Below are positions 1 to 7,000 of a stretch of 19,286 bases of DNA, piece by piece. Under the pieces are notes generated by a model. That model was not told where the DNA came from. It saw only the letters and a program-made list of their open reading frames with translations, and searched no databases. Numbering within the stretch: position 1 is the first letter of the stretch; the number at the start of each line of letters is the position of its first letter. This DNA is from JBEKYH01 sp049511115 (GTDB taxonomy: Bacteria > Planctomycetota > Phycisphaerae > Tepidisphaerales > Tepidisphaeraceae): the NCBI GenBank assembly GCA_049511115.1, contig JBEKYH010000032.1, positions 1 to 19,286 of the forward strand, written 5' to 3'. The translations under genes were made by a program, and so were the position numbers.

Positions 1-2
1 AG

Positions 3-89
3 AAGTTCCCGACGGTGGCCGCGAAACTGGAGAGCGGCCAGTGGTGCAAAGCGGCGGAGGAGGAGTTGCTGCGCGTGGCGGGGAAGTGA
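3..89 (+). CDS. 3' end of an unidentified gene (truncated by window edge)
   Basis: The frame starting at base 3 is open from the window edge to a TGA at 87-89 and encodes 28 residues (KFPTVAAKLESGQWCKAAEE, then ELLRVAGK). The composition, an amphipathic Ala/Glu/Leu-rich helix, looks like a genuine protein C-terminus and not random sequence. The pattern F-P-x-x-x-x-x-L-x-x-G-x-W-x-x-A-A loosely recalls the C-terminal helix of some lysozyme-like proteins, but this is too short to assign. The family is not recognised. Nothing about its start or regulation can be seen. Confidence 0.4.
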   Translation, partial: KFPTVAAKLESGQWCKAAEEELLRVAGK

Positions 90-403
90 CATACGTCACA
101 TCTAACCTGCTGCGAACGCTATGGTTATGTGGTTCATCGAAGATGGATGAACGCTGAGGCGCGGAGGCGCTGAGGAAGAAAATTCGGAGAAATTCAATCC
201 TGAACATTGAATTGGAATTCCTCGTCTTTCCGATCTCATCGCCTCGGTGCCTGGGCGTTCATAGTCCTGAACGAGCGGCCGCACAACACATTTCTCGTTT
301 GGTTGGTATTCTGCTTGGGCGGTAATGCGAATGATCGATTAGCGTCATGTCCTTATAGGATTGAAATGATGAGAGTCATCTCCTAACCCATTTCAGAGCG
401 ACT
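90..403. other. Intergenic region holding one palindromic repeat
   Basis: No gene is convincing here. The region contains the inverted-repeat element at 147-262 (listed separately) and then about 140 bases of AT-richer leader for the esterase gene, including a small GATGA-GAG-TCATC hairpin near 367-379. I see no clear sigma-70 promoter and no strong Shine-Dalgarno before the ATG at 404. Confidence 0.5.
147..262. repeat. Palindromic interspersed repeat, copy 1
   Basis: About 28 bases at the left end (ATGAACGCTGAGGCGCGGAG..., from 147) pair with the right end (...GCCTCGGTGCCTGGGCGTTCAT, to 262), roughly 22 of 28 matching. The arms themselves are built from GAGGCGC/GCTGAGG sub-repeats. Inside lies a second perfect stem, AATTCAAT (191-198) with ATTGAATT (206-213). 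A second copy with the same arms and length but a different centre is at 16073-16179. No transposase is encoded, so this is a MITE-like or REP-like non-autonomous element. Confidence 0.75.
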
Positions 404-1324
404 ATGCCAAACCATTTCCTCGCGCGGCTTATCTCGATCTGCCTTCTGACCGTGGCCCCGATGTCAGCCTATGGGCTGGATCGGTCGCTGGTGCCGCCGG
501 CGATTCCGCTGTGGCCTAACGGCGCGCCGGGATCGGAAGGCCAGACTTCGGCGGAGACTGAGACCATTCGCCACGAAGCGGCGACGGCGGATACGCCGGA
601 TGTGAGCTTCCCGGTGGTCAGCAATATCCACAACCCTTCGCTGACGCCGTTTCTGCCGGCCAAGGACAAGGCGACCGGCGCGGCGGTCATCGTCCTTCCC
701 GGCGGCGGGCATATGTTCCTGTCGATCGACCATGAGGGATACGATGTGGCCAAGTATCTGGCCGATCATGGCGTGGCGGCTTTTGTGCTGAAATATCGCC
801 TCGCCCGCGCGCCCAACTCCACTTACAAGGTCGAGGTCCATTCCCTCATGGACACGCAGCGCGCCATTCGCATGATTCGCGCCAAGGCCGCGGATTGGGG
901 CGTTGATCCCCATCGCGTGGGTGTCCTTGGGTTCTCCGCCGGCGGAGAGCTGTGCATCCTCGCGGCTACTCGCTATGACAAACCCGTCGCCGGCTCGAGT
1001 GACGACATCGACAAACTCGATTGCAAGCCCGACTTCCAGGGTCTGCTGTACCCCGGCGGATTGAATTCGCCGGACACGGTGCCGATCAACAAGGACACGC
1101 CGCCGGCGTTTTTGGCCTGTACGTACACGGACCGGCCCACGATCTCCAAGAATCTCGCGTCGTTCTACCTGGACCTTAAGACGGCGGGCGTGCCTGCCGA
1201 GCTGCACATTTACAATAGCGGGGGACATGGTTTCGGCGTCCGCCCCACGTCGCGGCCAGCATCAACCTGGGCCGATCGATTTTTGGATTGGATGAAAGAC
1301 CGGGGATATCTGGAGACGAAATAA
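404..1324 (+). CDS. Secreted alpha/beta-hydrolase (acetylxylan-esterase-like)
   Basis: A 306-residue esterase/lipase-type alpha/beta-hydrolase, probably exported. Residues 1-24 form a signal peptide (short basic start, hydrophobic core, likely cleavage after SAYG). The fold signature is complete: an oxyanion-hole loop LPGGGHM (98-104), the nucleophile elbow GFSAGGE with Ser178, a candidate acid around Asp243 and the catalytic His275 in GGHGFG. This matches the feruloyl/acetyl-xylan esterase and BD-FAE-like group often found in planctomycetes, which removes acetyl groups from plant polysaccharides in the periplasm or outside the cell. The true substrate cannot be read from the sequence; other carboxyl-ester hydrolysis is possible. 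It is monocistronic and converges on the next gene with a shared terminator. The start at 404 gives the only complete signal peptide, though the upstream ribosome-binding site is weak. Confidence 0.85.
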   Translation: MPNHFLARLISICLLTVAPMSAYGLDRSLVPPAIPLWPNGAPGSEGQTSAETETIRHEAATADTPDVSFPVVSNIHNPSLTPFLPAKDKATGAAVIVLPGGGHMFLSIDHEGYDVAKYLADHGVAAFVLKYRLARAPNSTYKVEVHSLMDTQRAIRMIRAKAADWGVDPHRVGVLGFSAGGELCILAATRYDKPVAGSSDDIDKLDCKPDFQGLLYPGGLNSPDTVPINKDTPPAFLACTYTDRPTISKNLASFYLDLKTAGVPAELHIYNSGGHGFGVRPTSRPASTWADRFLDWMKDRGYLETK

Positions 1325-1330
1325 AGCAGA

Positions 1331-1360
1331 AAACCCTCAGACTTGCGCCTGAGGTTTTTT
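1331..1360. terminator. Intrinsic terminator between convergent genes
   Basis: CCTCAG (1335-1340) pairs with CTGAGG (1349-1354) around an 8-base loop and is followed by six Ts. The A-run before the stem means it can also work on the opposite strand, so it probably ends both the esterase transcript and that of the exported protein at 1391-2218. Confidence 0.75.
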
Positions 1361-1390
1361 GAAGGTCGTTCAGTTTTATCGGAATTGCAA

Positions 1391-2218
1391 TCAGACAACC
1401 TTGCGAGCTTTGCGTATCCAGCCAAAGAGAGCCAAAGCGCCAAGCATGGCAATCATTGAACTTGCCGCCGCGGGCAGGGGAGCGGCATCTATTTCGACCA
1501 ATTGCGCCTGGGCTATGGGGCCGCCGTTCTGGTATTGCAAATCGAGAACTTCGACTGAGCTTGCGTTGGAGTAGTTGCCACCGAGAGTCACAGCCCCGTT
1601 ATTGTAGCCGGCAAAGCCAACGTCATTCAGCCAAGCCTGGGCCTGAGTCTGAGAAGCGCTATCCGCGCCGGCGTCGGGCGCGGCGGCCCCGACGCTGGAT
1701 TGGTCTCCCTGAAGAACCCAGATCGCGTCCTGAAGTGCGGCGGCGGATTCGACGCGGCTCAGCGTCGTTCCGGCGGTATAACCGTTGGTTGCGAAATTGT
1801 AGCCTGTGAGCGTGCCGTTCCAGAACTCGGAAAACAAGTCTTGAACGCCGGAAGTCAGCGTCTCAGTGCCGCCACTATAGAGTGGGGCCTGCAAGCTGAC
1901 CGAGGCGTTGTAGGTGCCGCCGGGATTGAAGGTGACGTCGTTAGTCCCTTCCTGGATGCAGAAGGTCTGGAAGACTGCCTCGCCGGCTGGCGCCGGCAGA
2001 AGATTGGGATCATCGGGCGGAGTAGCTTGCGGGATGATGGCCGGCGCGCCGGAGCTGTACGTTAACGTGGCCGTGAATTCGCCGCCGTAATTGCTGTTGT
2101 AGTAGCCCCAGTTGAGTAGAACCGTCCCGATCGGGCCTACGTAATCGGCCCTGCTCGCCGACGCCATCACCCCAAGACCAACGGCGGCAACGGCGGACGC
2201 AAGAATTCTACGCTTCAT
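1391..2218 (-). CDS. Exported protein with PLPA-type C-terminal sorting signal, paralog A; possible thioester domain
   Basis: 275 residues. Signal peptide 1-24, an Ala/Gly/Asn/Thr-rich exported body, then a C-terminal tripartite sorting signal: PLPA (247-250), a hydrophobic helix (about 252-267) and a basic end (RKARK). This is the VPLPA variant of the PEP-CTERM signal, normally cleaved by an exosortase; none is in the window. The body has VFQTFCIQEG with Cys87 and LQDAIW with Gln163, the layout of internal Cys-Gln thioester domains of bacterial surface adhesins. This is inference. The gene downstream on the other side of 2500 is a clear paralog. I chose ATG 2218 (MKRR...) because it gives a proper signal peptide and matches the paralog's start; an in-frame TTG lies 18 bases upstream. 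The GGGGA ribosome-binding site can pair with an upstream CCCGA/TCGGG hairpin (2228-2248). Confidence 0.85.
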   Translation of the reverse strand: MKRRILASAVAAVGLGVMASASRADYVGPIGTVLLNWGYYNSNYGGEFTATLTYSSGAPAIIPQATPPDDPNLLPAPAGEAVFQTFCIQEGTNDVTFNPGGTYNASVSLQAPLYSGGTETLTSGVQDLFSEFWNGTLTGYNFATNGYTAGTTLSRVESAAALQDAIWVLQGDQSSVGAAAPDAGADSASQTQAQAWLNDVGFAGYNNGAVTLGGNYSNASSVEVLDLQYQNGGPIAQAQLVEIDAAPLPAAASSMIAMLGALALFGWIRKARKVV

Positions 2219-2311
2219 GACGTATTCCCCGACCAAAAAATTCTCGGGAGTTTTTGCTGATCTTTAGGAATGGTCTTAGCACCCACTACTGGAACCAGAT
2301 CACCTGCAAAA

Positions 2312-2341
2312 CTTCTAATCGAAGCGGCGATGCGGTGTCAA
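2312..2341 (-). promoter_or_regulatory. Putative sigma-70-type promoter for paralog A
   Basis: On the minus strand a perfect -35 box TTGACA (2336-2341) is followed after 18 bases by TAGAAG (2312-2317, 4 of 6 to TATAAT). It would give a leader of about 85-90 nt before ATG 2218. Confidence 0.35.
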
Positions 2342-2458
2342 CGCCAAACTCCGCGGAGGATCACTGGCTATTGCTATTGCAGCGCTTCACGTGACTATCT
2401 GGGGGAGATGTGACCTTTATATGTTCTGCTCTCCATTTAAGGCAAACAAGCAGACGAG

Positions 2459-2490
2459 AAAGCCCCAAGGGAGTTTTCCCCCGGGGCTTT
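2459..2490. terminator. Strong hairpin downstream of paralog B
   Basis: AAAGCCCC (2459-2466) pairs perfectly with GGGGCTTT (2483-2490), with a nested GGG...CCC stem in the loop. It lies 33 bases after the stop of the minus-strand gene at 2524-3366 and is its likely intrinsic terminator; the T-tract on the minus strand is short (TTTCTC). Confidence 0.65.
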
Positions 2491-2523
2491 GCAATGCTTT
2501 TGTTGTGGCTGTCTCGCAAAACA

Positions 2524-3366
2524 TTACGTCGTCATGCGGCGACGGCGAATCAGGCCAAAAAGCCCAACCGCGCCAAGCAAAACGATCGTCGCATTTGCTG
2601 TGACGGGCAGCGGAACGGGGGCACAGACTTCAACCAACTGATTCTGGTCAATTCCCGCCGAACTCGGATTGGCTGCTTCGGCTTGGGTGTTGTACAGGCC
2701 AAGCACCTCGACGAGGTTGTAGCCTGTCGCGCTTGCCCCCTCGAGGTCGGCCGTGGCCGTGAAACCACTGGCCACGTAATTCTGCGCGTCGGTGAGCCAA
2801 TCCTGGGCCTGGGTTTGTGCGGCGCTGTTGCCGGAGATTCCCGCGTCGCTGGCTGCATTGGCGATGCTGGTCTGGTCGCCTTCGGCGGTCCAGATGGCCG
2901 CCTGCAATTCACCCGCCGAAAGGGTACGACCAGAGCCTTCGGTGTAATCGTAACCATTATTCTTCAGCGAGCCGTTGTAGAACTCAGCGTAGAGCACCTT
3001 CGTCACGGAAGTGACCGACGAGGGGGCGCCGTTGCCGGGGGCGGGAGTGATGCTGGCGTAGTAGGTGCTGCCCGGGCAGAAGTCGACGTCGTTGACGCCC
3101 TCCTGGATGCAGAAGGTCTGGAAGATCGCCTCAGCCGAAGTGGAAGGGCCGCCAATCTGCACGTTTGGGCCCGCGGTCGCCACCGTATAGGGAGCGCCGG
3201 CGGCATAAACGACATTGGCCTGGAATTCGCCGCCGACCCCACTGGAGTAATTATTGAGGTCCTGGTTAAGGACAACCGTCCCCTCATACACGCCGGCCAT
3301 GCTGGCCGACGAAACAATACCACACCCAACGGCTGCAAGAGCAGCCGCAAGAATTCCGCGCTTCAT
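2524..3366 (-). CDS. Exported protein with PLPV-type C-terminal sorting signal, paralog B; possible thioester domain
   Basis: 280 residues, a tandem paralog of the previous minus-strand gene. They share MKR(R/G)ILA at the start, an EAxFQTFCIQEGxNDVxFxPG block, TxAQxWL and a QLVE motif before the tail. Signal peptide about 1-24; sorting tail VPLPV (251-255), hydrophobic helix and RRRR. The candidate thioester pair is Cys86 (FQTFCIQEG) and Gln155 (LQAAIW). Two additional cysteines, Cys97 and Cys248, are not in paralog A. ATG 3366 is preceded by AGGA at good spacing; the longer in-frame extension has no signal peptide. Each copy appears to be its own transcription unit, since a hairpin separates them. 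Likely cell-surface or matrix protein; exact role unknown. Confidence 0.85.
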   Translation of the reverse strand: MKRGILAAALAAVGCGIVSSASMAGVYEGTVVLNQDLNNYSSGVGGEFQANVVYAAGAPYTVATAGPNVQIGGPSTSAEAIFQTFCIQEGVNDVDFCPGSTYYASITPAPGNGAPSSVTSVTKVLYAEFYNGSLKNNGYDYTEGSGRTLSAGELQAAIWTAEGDQTSIANAASDAGISGNSAAQTQAQDWLTDAQNYVASGFTATADLEGASATGYNLVEVLGLYNTQAEAANPSSAGIDQNQLVEVCAPVPLPVTANATIVLLGAVGLFGLIRRRRMTT

Positions 3367-3712
3367 GGGATCATCCTGACAAAAAGGACAACACGTTCTG
3401 GTCGTCACCCTGGAGGGCTGGCGGAACAACTTGCCGCCCTCAAGGCACCCGTGACGCTCCCTCTCAACCTATTCCATGCAGGGAATCGCGGCCAACGACA
3501 AAGCCTAAAAACGGGCTGTTTTCTCAGACGTGGCGCGGTGGATCGCCCGCCTGAACGGTGTTTAACCTGTGGGCAATCTGGGTTAAAGGAGTGCGAAGGT
3601 TTGAATGTGTGAATGCGCGAAAGCCTTCATACTCCACACCTTCGCACCTTCACTCCTTCCCACGGTGTTTCCGATGAACGATAATCGCGCTTGAAGGAAG
3701 GAATAATCCGCA
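3367..3712. other. Divergent intergenic region with repeat hairpin
   Basis: Between the divergent starts of paralog B and the ThuA-like gene. No gene is supported. It contains a 7-bp stem TTTAACC (3561-3567) / GGTTAAA (3581-3587) and directly after it the octamer-built hairpin at 3586-3658. I find no convincing promoter for either gene by eye. Confidence 0.5.
3586..3658. repeat. Inverted array of GTGTGAA-type octamers without a gene
   Basis: Four in-phase octamers run from 3591 to 3622 (GTGCGAAG, GTTTGAAT, GTGTGAAT, GCGCGAAA). After a few bases, the reverse-complement octamers follow to 3658 (TATGAAGG, GTGTGGAG, GTGCGAAG, GAGTGAAG read on the minus strand). Both outer ends read AAGGAGTG / CACTCCTT. 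The same octamer family flanks the four-helix-bundle gene at 10157-10698. It ends 54 bases before the ThuA-like start codon. Confidence 0.7.
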
Positions 3713-4441
3713 ATGCCAAAGCGAATTACGGTCTGGGGCGAGTATCGCCACGAAAAAACCAATCCCGAAGTCGCCGCCATCTACCCTAGCGGCATGCACG
3801 AAGCCATCGCGCAACATCTGCGCCGGCGGAGTGATTTCACTGTTCGCACGGCGACGCTCGACCAGTCCGAGCATGGCTTAACTGAAGAGACGCTGAAGCA
3901 AACCGACACGCTTATCTGGTGGGGCCACATGGCTCACGACCAGGTGGCTGACGCGATCGTGAAACGCGTCCACGCCCGCGTCCTGGCCGGCATGGGAATC
4001 GTCGTCCTCCACAGCGGGCACTTCTCCAAAATCTTCAAGGCCCTCATGGGGACAAGCTGCGAGCTGAAATGGCGCGAGGAAAAAAATGAGCGGGAGATTC
4101 TCTGGATCACGCGGCCGGGCCACCCGATTGTCGAGGGCCTGAACGACCACTTCATCCTCCCGCGCGAGGAGATGTACGGCGAATATTTCGACATCCCCGA
4201 ACCCGAGTGCACCTTCCTCATCAGCAGCTTCGGCGGCGGCGAGGTCTTCCGCAGCGGCTGCACCTGGACGCGCGGCGCCGGCCGCGTCGTCTACTTCCGG
4301 CCGGGGCATGAGACGTTTCCGACCTACCATGATGCCAATGTCCTGAAAGTAATTGAAAACGCGGCTGCATGGGCGGCGGGGCGCAACCCGGTCACTCAAA
4401 TCTTTGGCAATCGCAAGCTGGGATGGATGGGTAATTCCTAA
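3713..4441 (+). CDS. ThuA-like domain protein
   Basis: 242 residues spanning a single ThuA-like domain (class I glutamine-amidotransferase-like fold; the family name comes from a rhizobial trehalose-utilisation gene). Visible family features are the N-terminal strand ITVWGEYRHE, DTLIWWGHMAH (about 65-75), the GIVVLHSGHFSKIFKALMG loop, and the C-terminal GRVVYFRPGHETFPTYH segment followed by a helix ending WAAGR. There is no signal peptide, so it is cytoplasmic. In planctomycetes such proteins often sit with sugar oxidoreductases and are thought to act on sugars, but the reaction is not established and no sugar genes adjoin here. A purine-rich AAGGAAGGAA ribosome-binding site lies about 10 bases before ATG 3713. 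Confidence 0.85.
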   Translation: MPKRITVWGEYRHEKTNPEVAAIYPSGMHEAIAQHLRRRSDFTVRTATLDQSEHGLTEETLKQTDTLIWWGHMAHDQVADAIVKRVHARVLAGMGIVVLHSGHFSKIFKALMGTSCELKWREEKNEREILWITRPGHPIVEGLNDHFILPREEMYGEYFDIPEPECTFLISSFGGGEVFRSGCTWTRGAGRVVYFRPGHETFPTYHDANVLKVIENAAAWAAGRNPVTQIFGNRKLGWMGNS

Positions 4442-4518
4442 TTGCTCAAATAAATCACCGCACGTCGATTTCTAATCAATTCTTTATACAAGCCAATCCA
4501 AACCTAAATGGCCTGCCC

Positions 4519-4677
4519 CTAAGTTGATCGCGGATCGGGATGGGATGCCAGCAGTGGTCGCGTTATCGGCGGCGGGGCAATCGTCTCAATTCCAGCTTGA
4601 ATCTCGGCCTCCGTAACCTTTGCGTACCCCTTGCCGCGTGGCCCGGGACTTGGTTGGCGGAGTGTCTGGCGGTTTCG
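4519..4677 (-). pseudogene. Possible 3' remnant of a minus-strand gene
   Basis: A 52-codon open stretch ends at TAG 4521-4519 and has no ATG, GTG or TTG start; upstream it meets a stop next to the PEP-CTERM gene's leader. The translation (for example GKGYAKVTEAEIQAGIETIA) has protein-like composition. Other frames here also look moderately protein-like, so this may be coincidence. The family is not recognised. If real, it is a gene cut short before the region 4680-5590 arrived. Confidence 0.15.
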
Positions 4678-4699
4678 TCAGCAAAACAGGGAGAAAATC

Positions 4700-5590
4700 A
4701 TGATCGGGGCTAAGTCTTCACTCGCCACCATGGCGTTGGTGTTGCTTTCTTGGGCGACATTACCAGCTTTTGGGCAAACCACTATTACGCAATGGAACTT
4801 TAATATCGGCGCGACCGTCGCGGCGCCGTTCAATTCTCCGGCCCCCACCACGGGGTCCGGAACAGCTACCTCGCTGGGAATGACCAACACCTACACCTAT
4901 GCCGGGACTACCGCTACGAATTCGGTTACCTCGGACGATGTTTTGCAGTCACCCGGAGTGGCCAATCCAAGCTTCAGCGAGTACACGTGGCGGCTACGCG
5001 GCGCTTACGTGTCCACGGGCGTAGCGCCCAATAACGGGACCGTTACTAAGTCGGGAAATGTGAATGGGTGGAACCTTTCAGCTCCTCAATATACGCAGGG
5101 CGCGGAGTTTGACGCCAGCACAGTTGGCTATCAGAACATTATGTTCAGCTACGATTGGTATTCTACCAATCAAGGCGTGCGCGATTTGCAGGAGCAGTAT
5201 AATCTGGATATCAACAATCCATCCGATCCCCTGGACGTCTGGACCAACATCAACCCATTACAGGTCGCGGTTCCAAACGATTATGACAGCGCTACGTCCC
5301 CAAGCAACACCATTGATTTATCCAGCATCACTGGAGCGAGCAATGATCCAAACCTTGGGATTCGCCTCGTGTCTGCGTACGACCCGACTTACACCGGCGC
5401 TGGAGCACCGACCTACACCTCCGCTACGCTGACCGCCGGCGAGCCCGTCCAGTACAACAATGATTCCGGCAACTGGCGCTTCGGAAATATTACCTTCAGC
5501 GGCACGGCGGTTCCCGAGCCCGCTTCAGCATCCATCTTCGCCATCGGCGCCCTCGGCTTGGCCATGCGTCGCCGCCGAGCCGCGAAGTAA
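4700..5590 (+). CDS. PEP-CTERM sorting domain protein
   Basis: 296 residues. Signal peptide 1-25 (cleavage after AFG), a Thr/Asn/Ser-rich beta-type body beginning QTTITQWNFN, and a textbook PEP-CTERM tail: VPEPAS (271-276), hydrophobic helix (278-289) and RRRR. It is therefore exported and probably processed by an exosortase/archaeosortase-type enzyme encoded elsewhere. It shares no obvious motif with the two PLPA-type paralogs, and its body lacks cysteine. ATG 4700 is preceded by AGGGAG at good spacing and gives the signal peptide; an upstream in-frame ATG at 4631 would bury it. A strong terminator follows, so it appears to be transcribed alone. Its function is unknown; such proteins are usually matrix or surface components. 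Confidence 0.85.
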   Translation: MIGAKSSLATMALVLLSWATLPAFGQTTITQWNFNIGATVAAPFNSPAPTTGSGTATSLGMTNTYTYAGTTATNSVTSDDVLQSPGVANPSFSEYTWRLRGAYVSTGVAPNNGTVTKSGNVNGWNLSAPQYTQGAEFDASTVGYQNIMFSYDWYSTNQGVRDLQEQYNLDINNPSDPLDVWTNINPLQVAVPNDYDSATSPSNTIDLSSITGASNDPNLGIRLVSAYDPTYTGAGAPTYTSATLTAGEPVQYNNDSGNWRFGNITFSGTAVPEPASASIFAIGALGLAMRRRRAAK

Positions 5591-5615
5591 TAGCGTCGCG
5601 TATTCTGATCCATCC

Positions 5616-5651
5616 AAGCCGGTCGAGCCTCCATGCCCGACGGGCTTTTTT
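5616..5651 (+). terminator. Intrinsic terminator after the PEP-CTERM gene
   Basis: AAGCCGGTCG (5616-5625) pairs with CGACGGGCTT (5638-5647), with a single G-G mismatch, and is followed by a run of Ts to 5651. It separates the PEP-CTERM gene from rlmN. Confidence 0.8.
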
Positions 5652-5721
5652 GTTTCCACTTCTCCCGTTCTCCGCCTCTCCCGTCTCCCCCTCTGCCCGG
5701 CAATGGAGTAAAACTCCCGCT

Positions 5722-6801
5722 ATGGCAACCCTCGCCGACCACGACCTGGCCTCCCTCCGCGCCGACCTCGCCGCCGCCGGCCACAAGCCCGTCCATGCCC
5801 TCGCCGTTCTGCGCCATTTCTACGAATCTGCCGGGCGTCCGCGCCTGGGGACAATCGAAATCAGCAAGGGCGTCGTCCGGCATATCGATGGCCAATTGGC
5901 CCCGCGCGCCTCGCGGGTTGCGGCGCGGTCGGTCGCCGGTGATGGGACGACCAAGTTGCTTATCGCGTTGGATGCAGGTGGGTCTGTGGAAACCGTTATG
6001 ATGCCGGGGTTGCGCGATGGTGTCTCGGCCGGTTGCGTCTCCTCGCAAATCGGCTGCGCCATGGGCTGCGATTTTTGCGCCAGCGCTCTCAACGGCTTTG
6101 AGCGCAACCTCAGCGCCGGTGAAATCGTCGAGCAGTTTCTACATCTGAAAGAACTCGCGGGGTCGATGGGCCGGAAACTGAAGACGCTGGTCTTCATGGG
6201 CATGGGCGAGCCGATGTTGAACTTTGATGCTGTGGTAGCGGCCATCCGGCGCATCGCCGACCCCGACCTGGGCGGCCTCGGCTGGCGGCAGATCACCGTC
6301 TCCACCGTGGGCGTCGTTCCCGGCATTGATCGCCTTGCCGATGCGGACCTCAACGTCCATCTGGCGGTCTCGCTGCATGCGCCTGACGATGCGACGCGAT
6401 CGAAACTGGTGCCGATGAATCGCCGCTTTAATGTCGCGGATATCCTTGCCGCCGCGCGGCGGTTCCTCGATCGCACGCACCGCGTTCCGACCATCGAGTA
6501 TTGCCTGCTGGCGGGCGTGAACGATTCTGACGAACAGGCGTTGCTTCTTGCCCAACTCATGCGCGGTTTTCGCGCGCATGTGAATCTGATTCCATACAAC
6601 CCCATCGGAGCGGGCTTGTCCGGCCGCTCGTACGCGCGGCCGTCCGATGAGCGCATGAACGCGTTCATCAACCTCCTTCGCGACAACGGCGTCGTCACCC
6701 ACTTTCGCCTTCCGCGCGGGGATGATGTGAACGCTGCCTGCGGCCAACTCCGCAACGCCGCTCACGGGGCAACCGCAGTAGAAGAACAACGGGCAAATTA
6801 A
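5722..6801 (+). CDS. rlmN: Dual-specificity 23S rRNA/tRNA adenine-C2 methyltransferase, RlmN family
   Basis: 359 residues, a radical-SAM RNA methyltransferase that adds a methyl to C2 of A2503 in 23S rRNA and usually to A37 of some tRNAs. All key residues are present: the radical-SAM cluster Cys112, Cys116 and Cys119 (CAMGCDFC), the catalytic Cys105 seven residues before it (CVSSQIGC), FMGMGEPMLN for SAM binding, and the methyl-carrying Cys340 in DDVNAACGQL. The VNLIPYNP block is typical of the family. The N-terminal domain is recognisable but divergent. I chose ATG 5722 because the family starts there; the upstream in-frame extension overlaps the terminator of the previous gene. A GGAG lies 13 bases before it. 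The protein is cytoplasmic and the gene stands alone. Confidence 0.93.
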   Translation: MATLADHDLASLRADLAAAGHKPVHALAVLRHFYESAGRPRLGTIEISKGVVRHIDGQLAPRASRVAARSVAGDGTTKLLIALDAGGSVETVMMPGLRDGVSAGCVSSQIGCAMGCDFCASALNGFERNLSAGEIVEQFLHLKELAGSMGRKLKTLVFMGMGEPMLNFDAVVAAIRRIADPDLGGLGWRQITVSTVGVVPGIDRLADADLNVHLAVSLHAPDDATRSKLVPMNRRFNVADILAAARRFLDRTHRVPTIEYCLLAGVNDSDEQALLLAQLMRGFRAHVNLIPYNPIGAGLSGRSYARPSDERMNAFINLLRDNGVVTHFRLPRGDDVNAACGQLRNAAHGATAVEEQRAN

Positions 6802-6866
6802 GACGAAGTGTCCCGATCGAGTTACCCAATTACTCGCGCGATTCTGCCATTATCTATTCATGCGAC

Positions 6867-6904
6867 GGCGCAGGCCTCTTTTTCGTACCGAAAAACGCCT
6901 TTTG
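6867..6904 (+). terminator. Candidate terminator after rlmN
   Basis: TTTTTCG (6879-6885) and CGAAAAA (6889-6895) form a perfect stem with a TAC loop; GGCG (6867-6870) can add pairs with CGCC (6896-6899), followed by TTTT. The bulge and short T-run make this moderate. Confidence 0.4.
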
Positions 6905-6934
6905 CGCTAAGATTTCATTAGTTTGATGAAACCC

Positions 6935-6963
6935 TTTGCGTCGATCGAGTGAGTGTATAAAAT
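6935..6963 (+). promoter_or_regulatory. Possible promoter for the receiver-like gene
   Basis: TAAAAT (6958-6963, 5 of 6 to TATAAT) lies 17 bases after a poor -35 TTTGCG (6935-6940). The start codon is 37 bases downstream. Confidence 0.25.
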
Positions 6964-7000
6964 GCTCCGGATTGAATTTGATTAAGAAAGAGGTAGGGAC

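Noticed and set aside
464..1228. 254-residue minus-strand open frame opposite the esterase
   Set aside because: Arg/His-rich composition typical of an antisense frame in GC-rich DNA; the plus-strand gene has a full catalytic triad and a signal peptide.
2410..3612. 400-residue plus-strand open frame
   Set aside because: Antisense to the exported paralog B and passes through its terminator; no signal or domain.
5820..6755. 311-residue minus-strand open frame
   Set aside because: Antisense shadow of rlmN, Ser/Arg-rich with no recognisable family.
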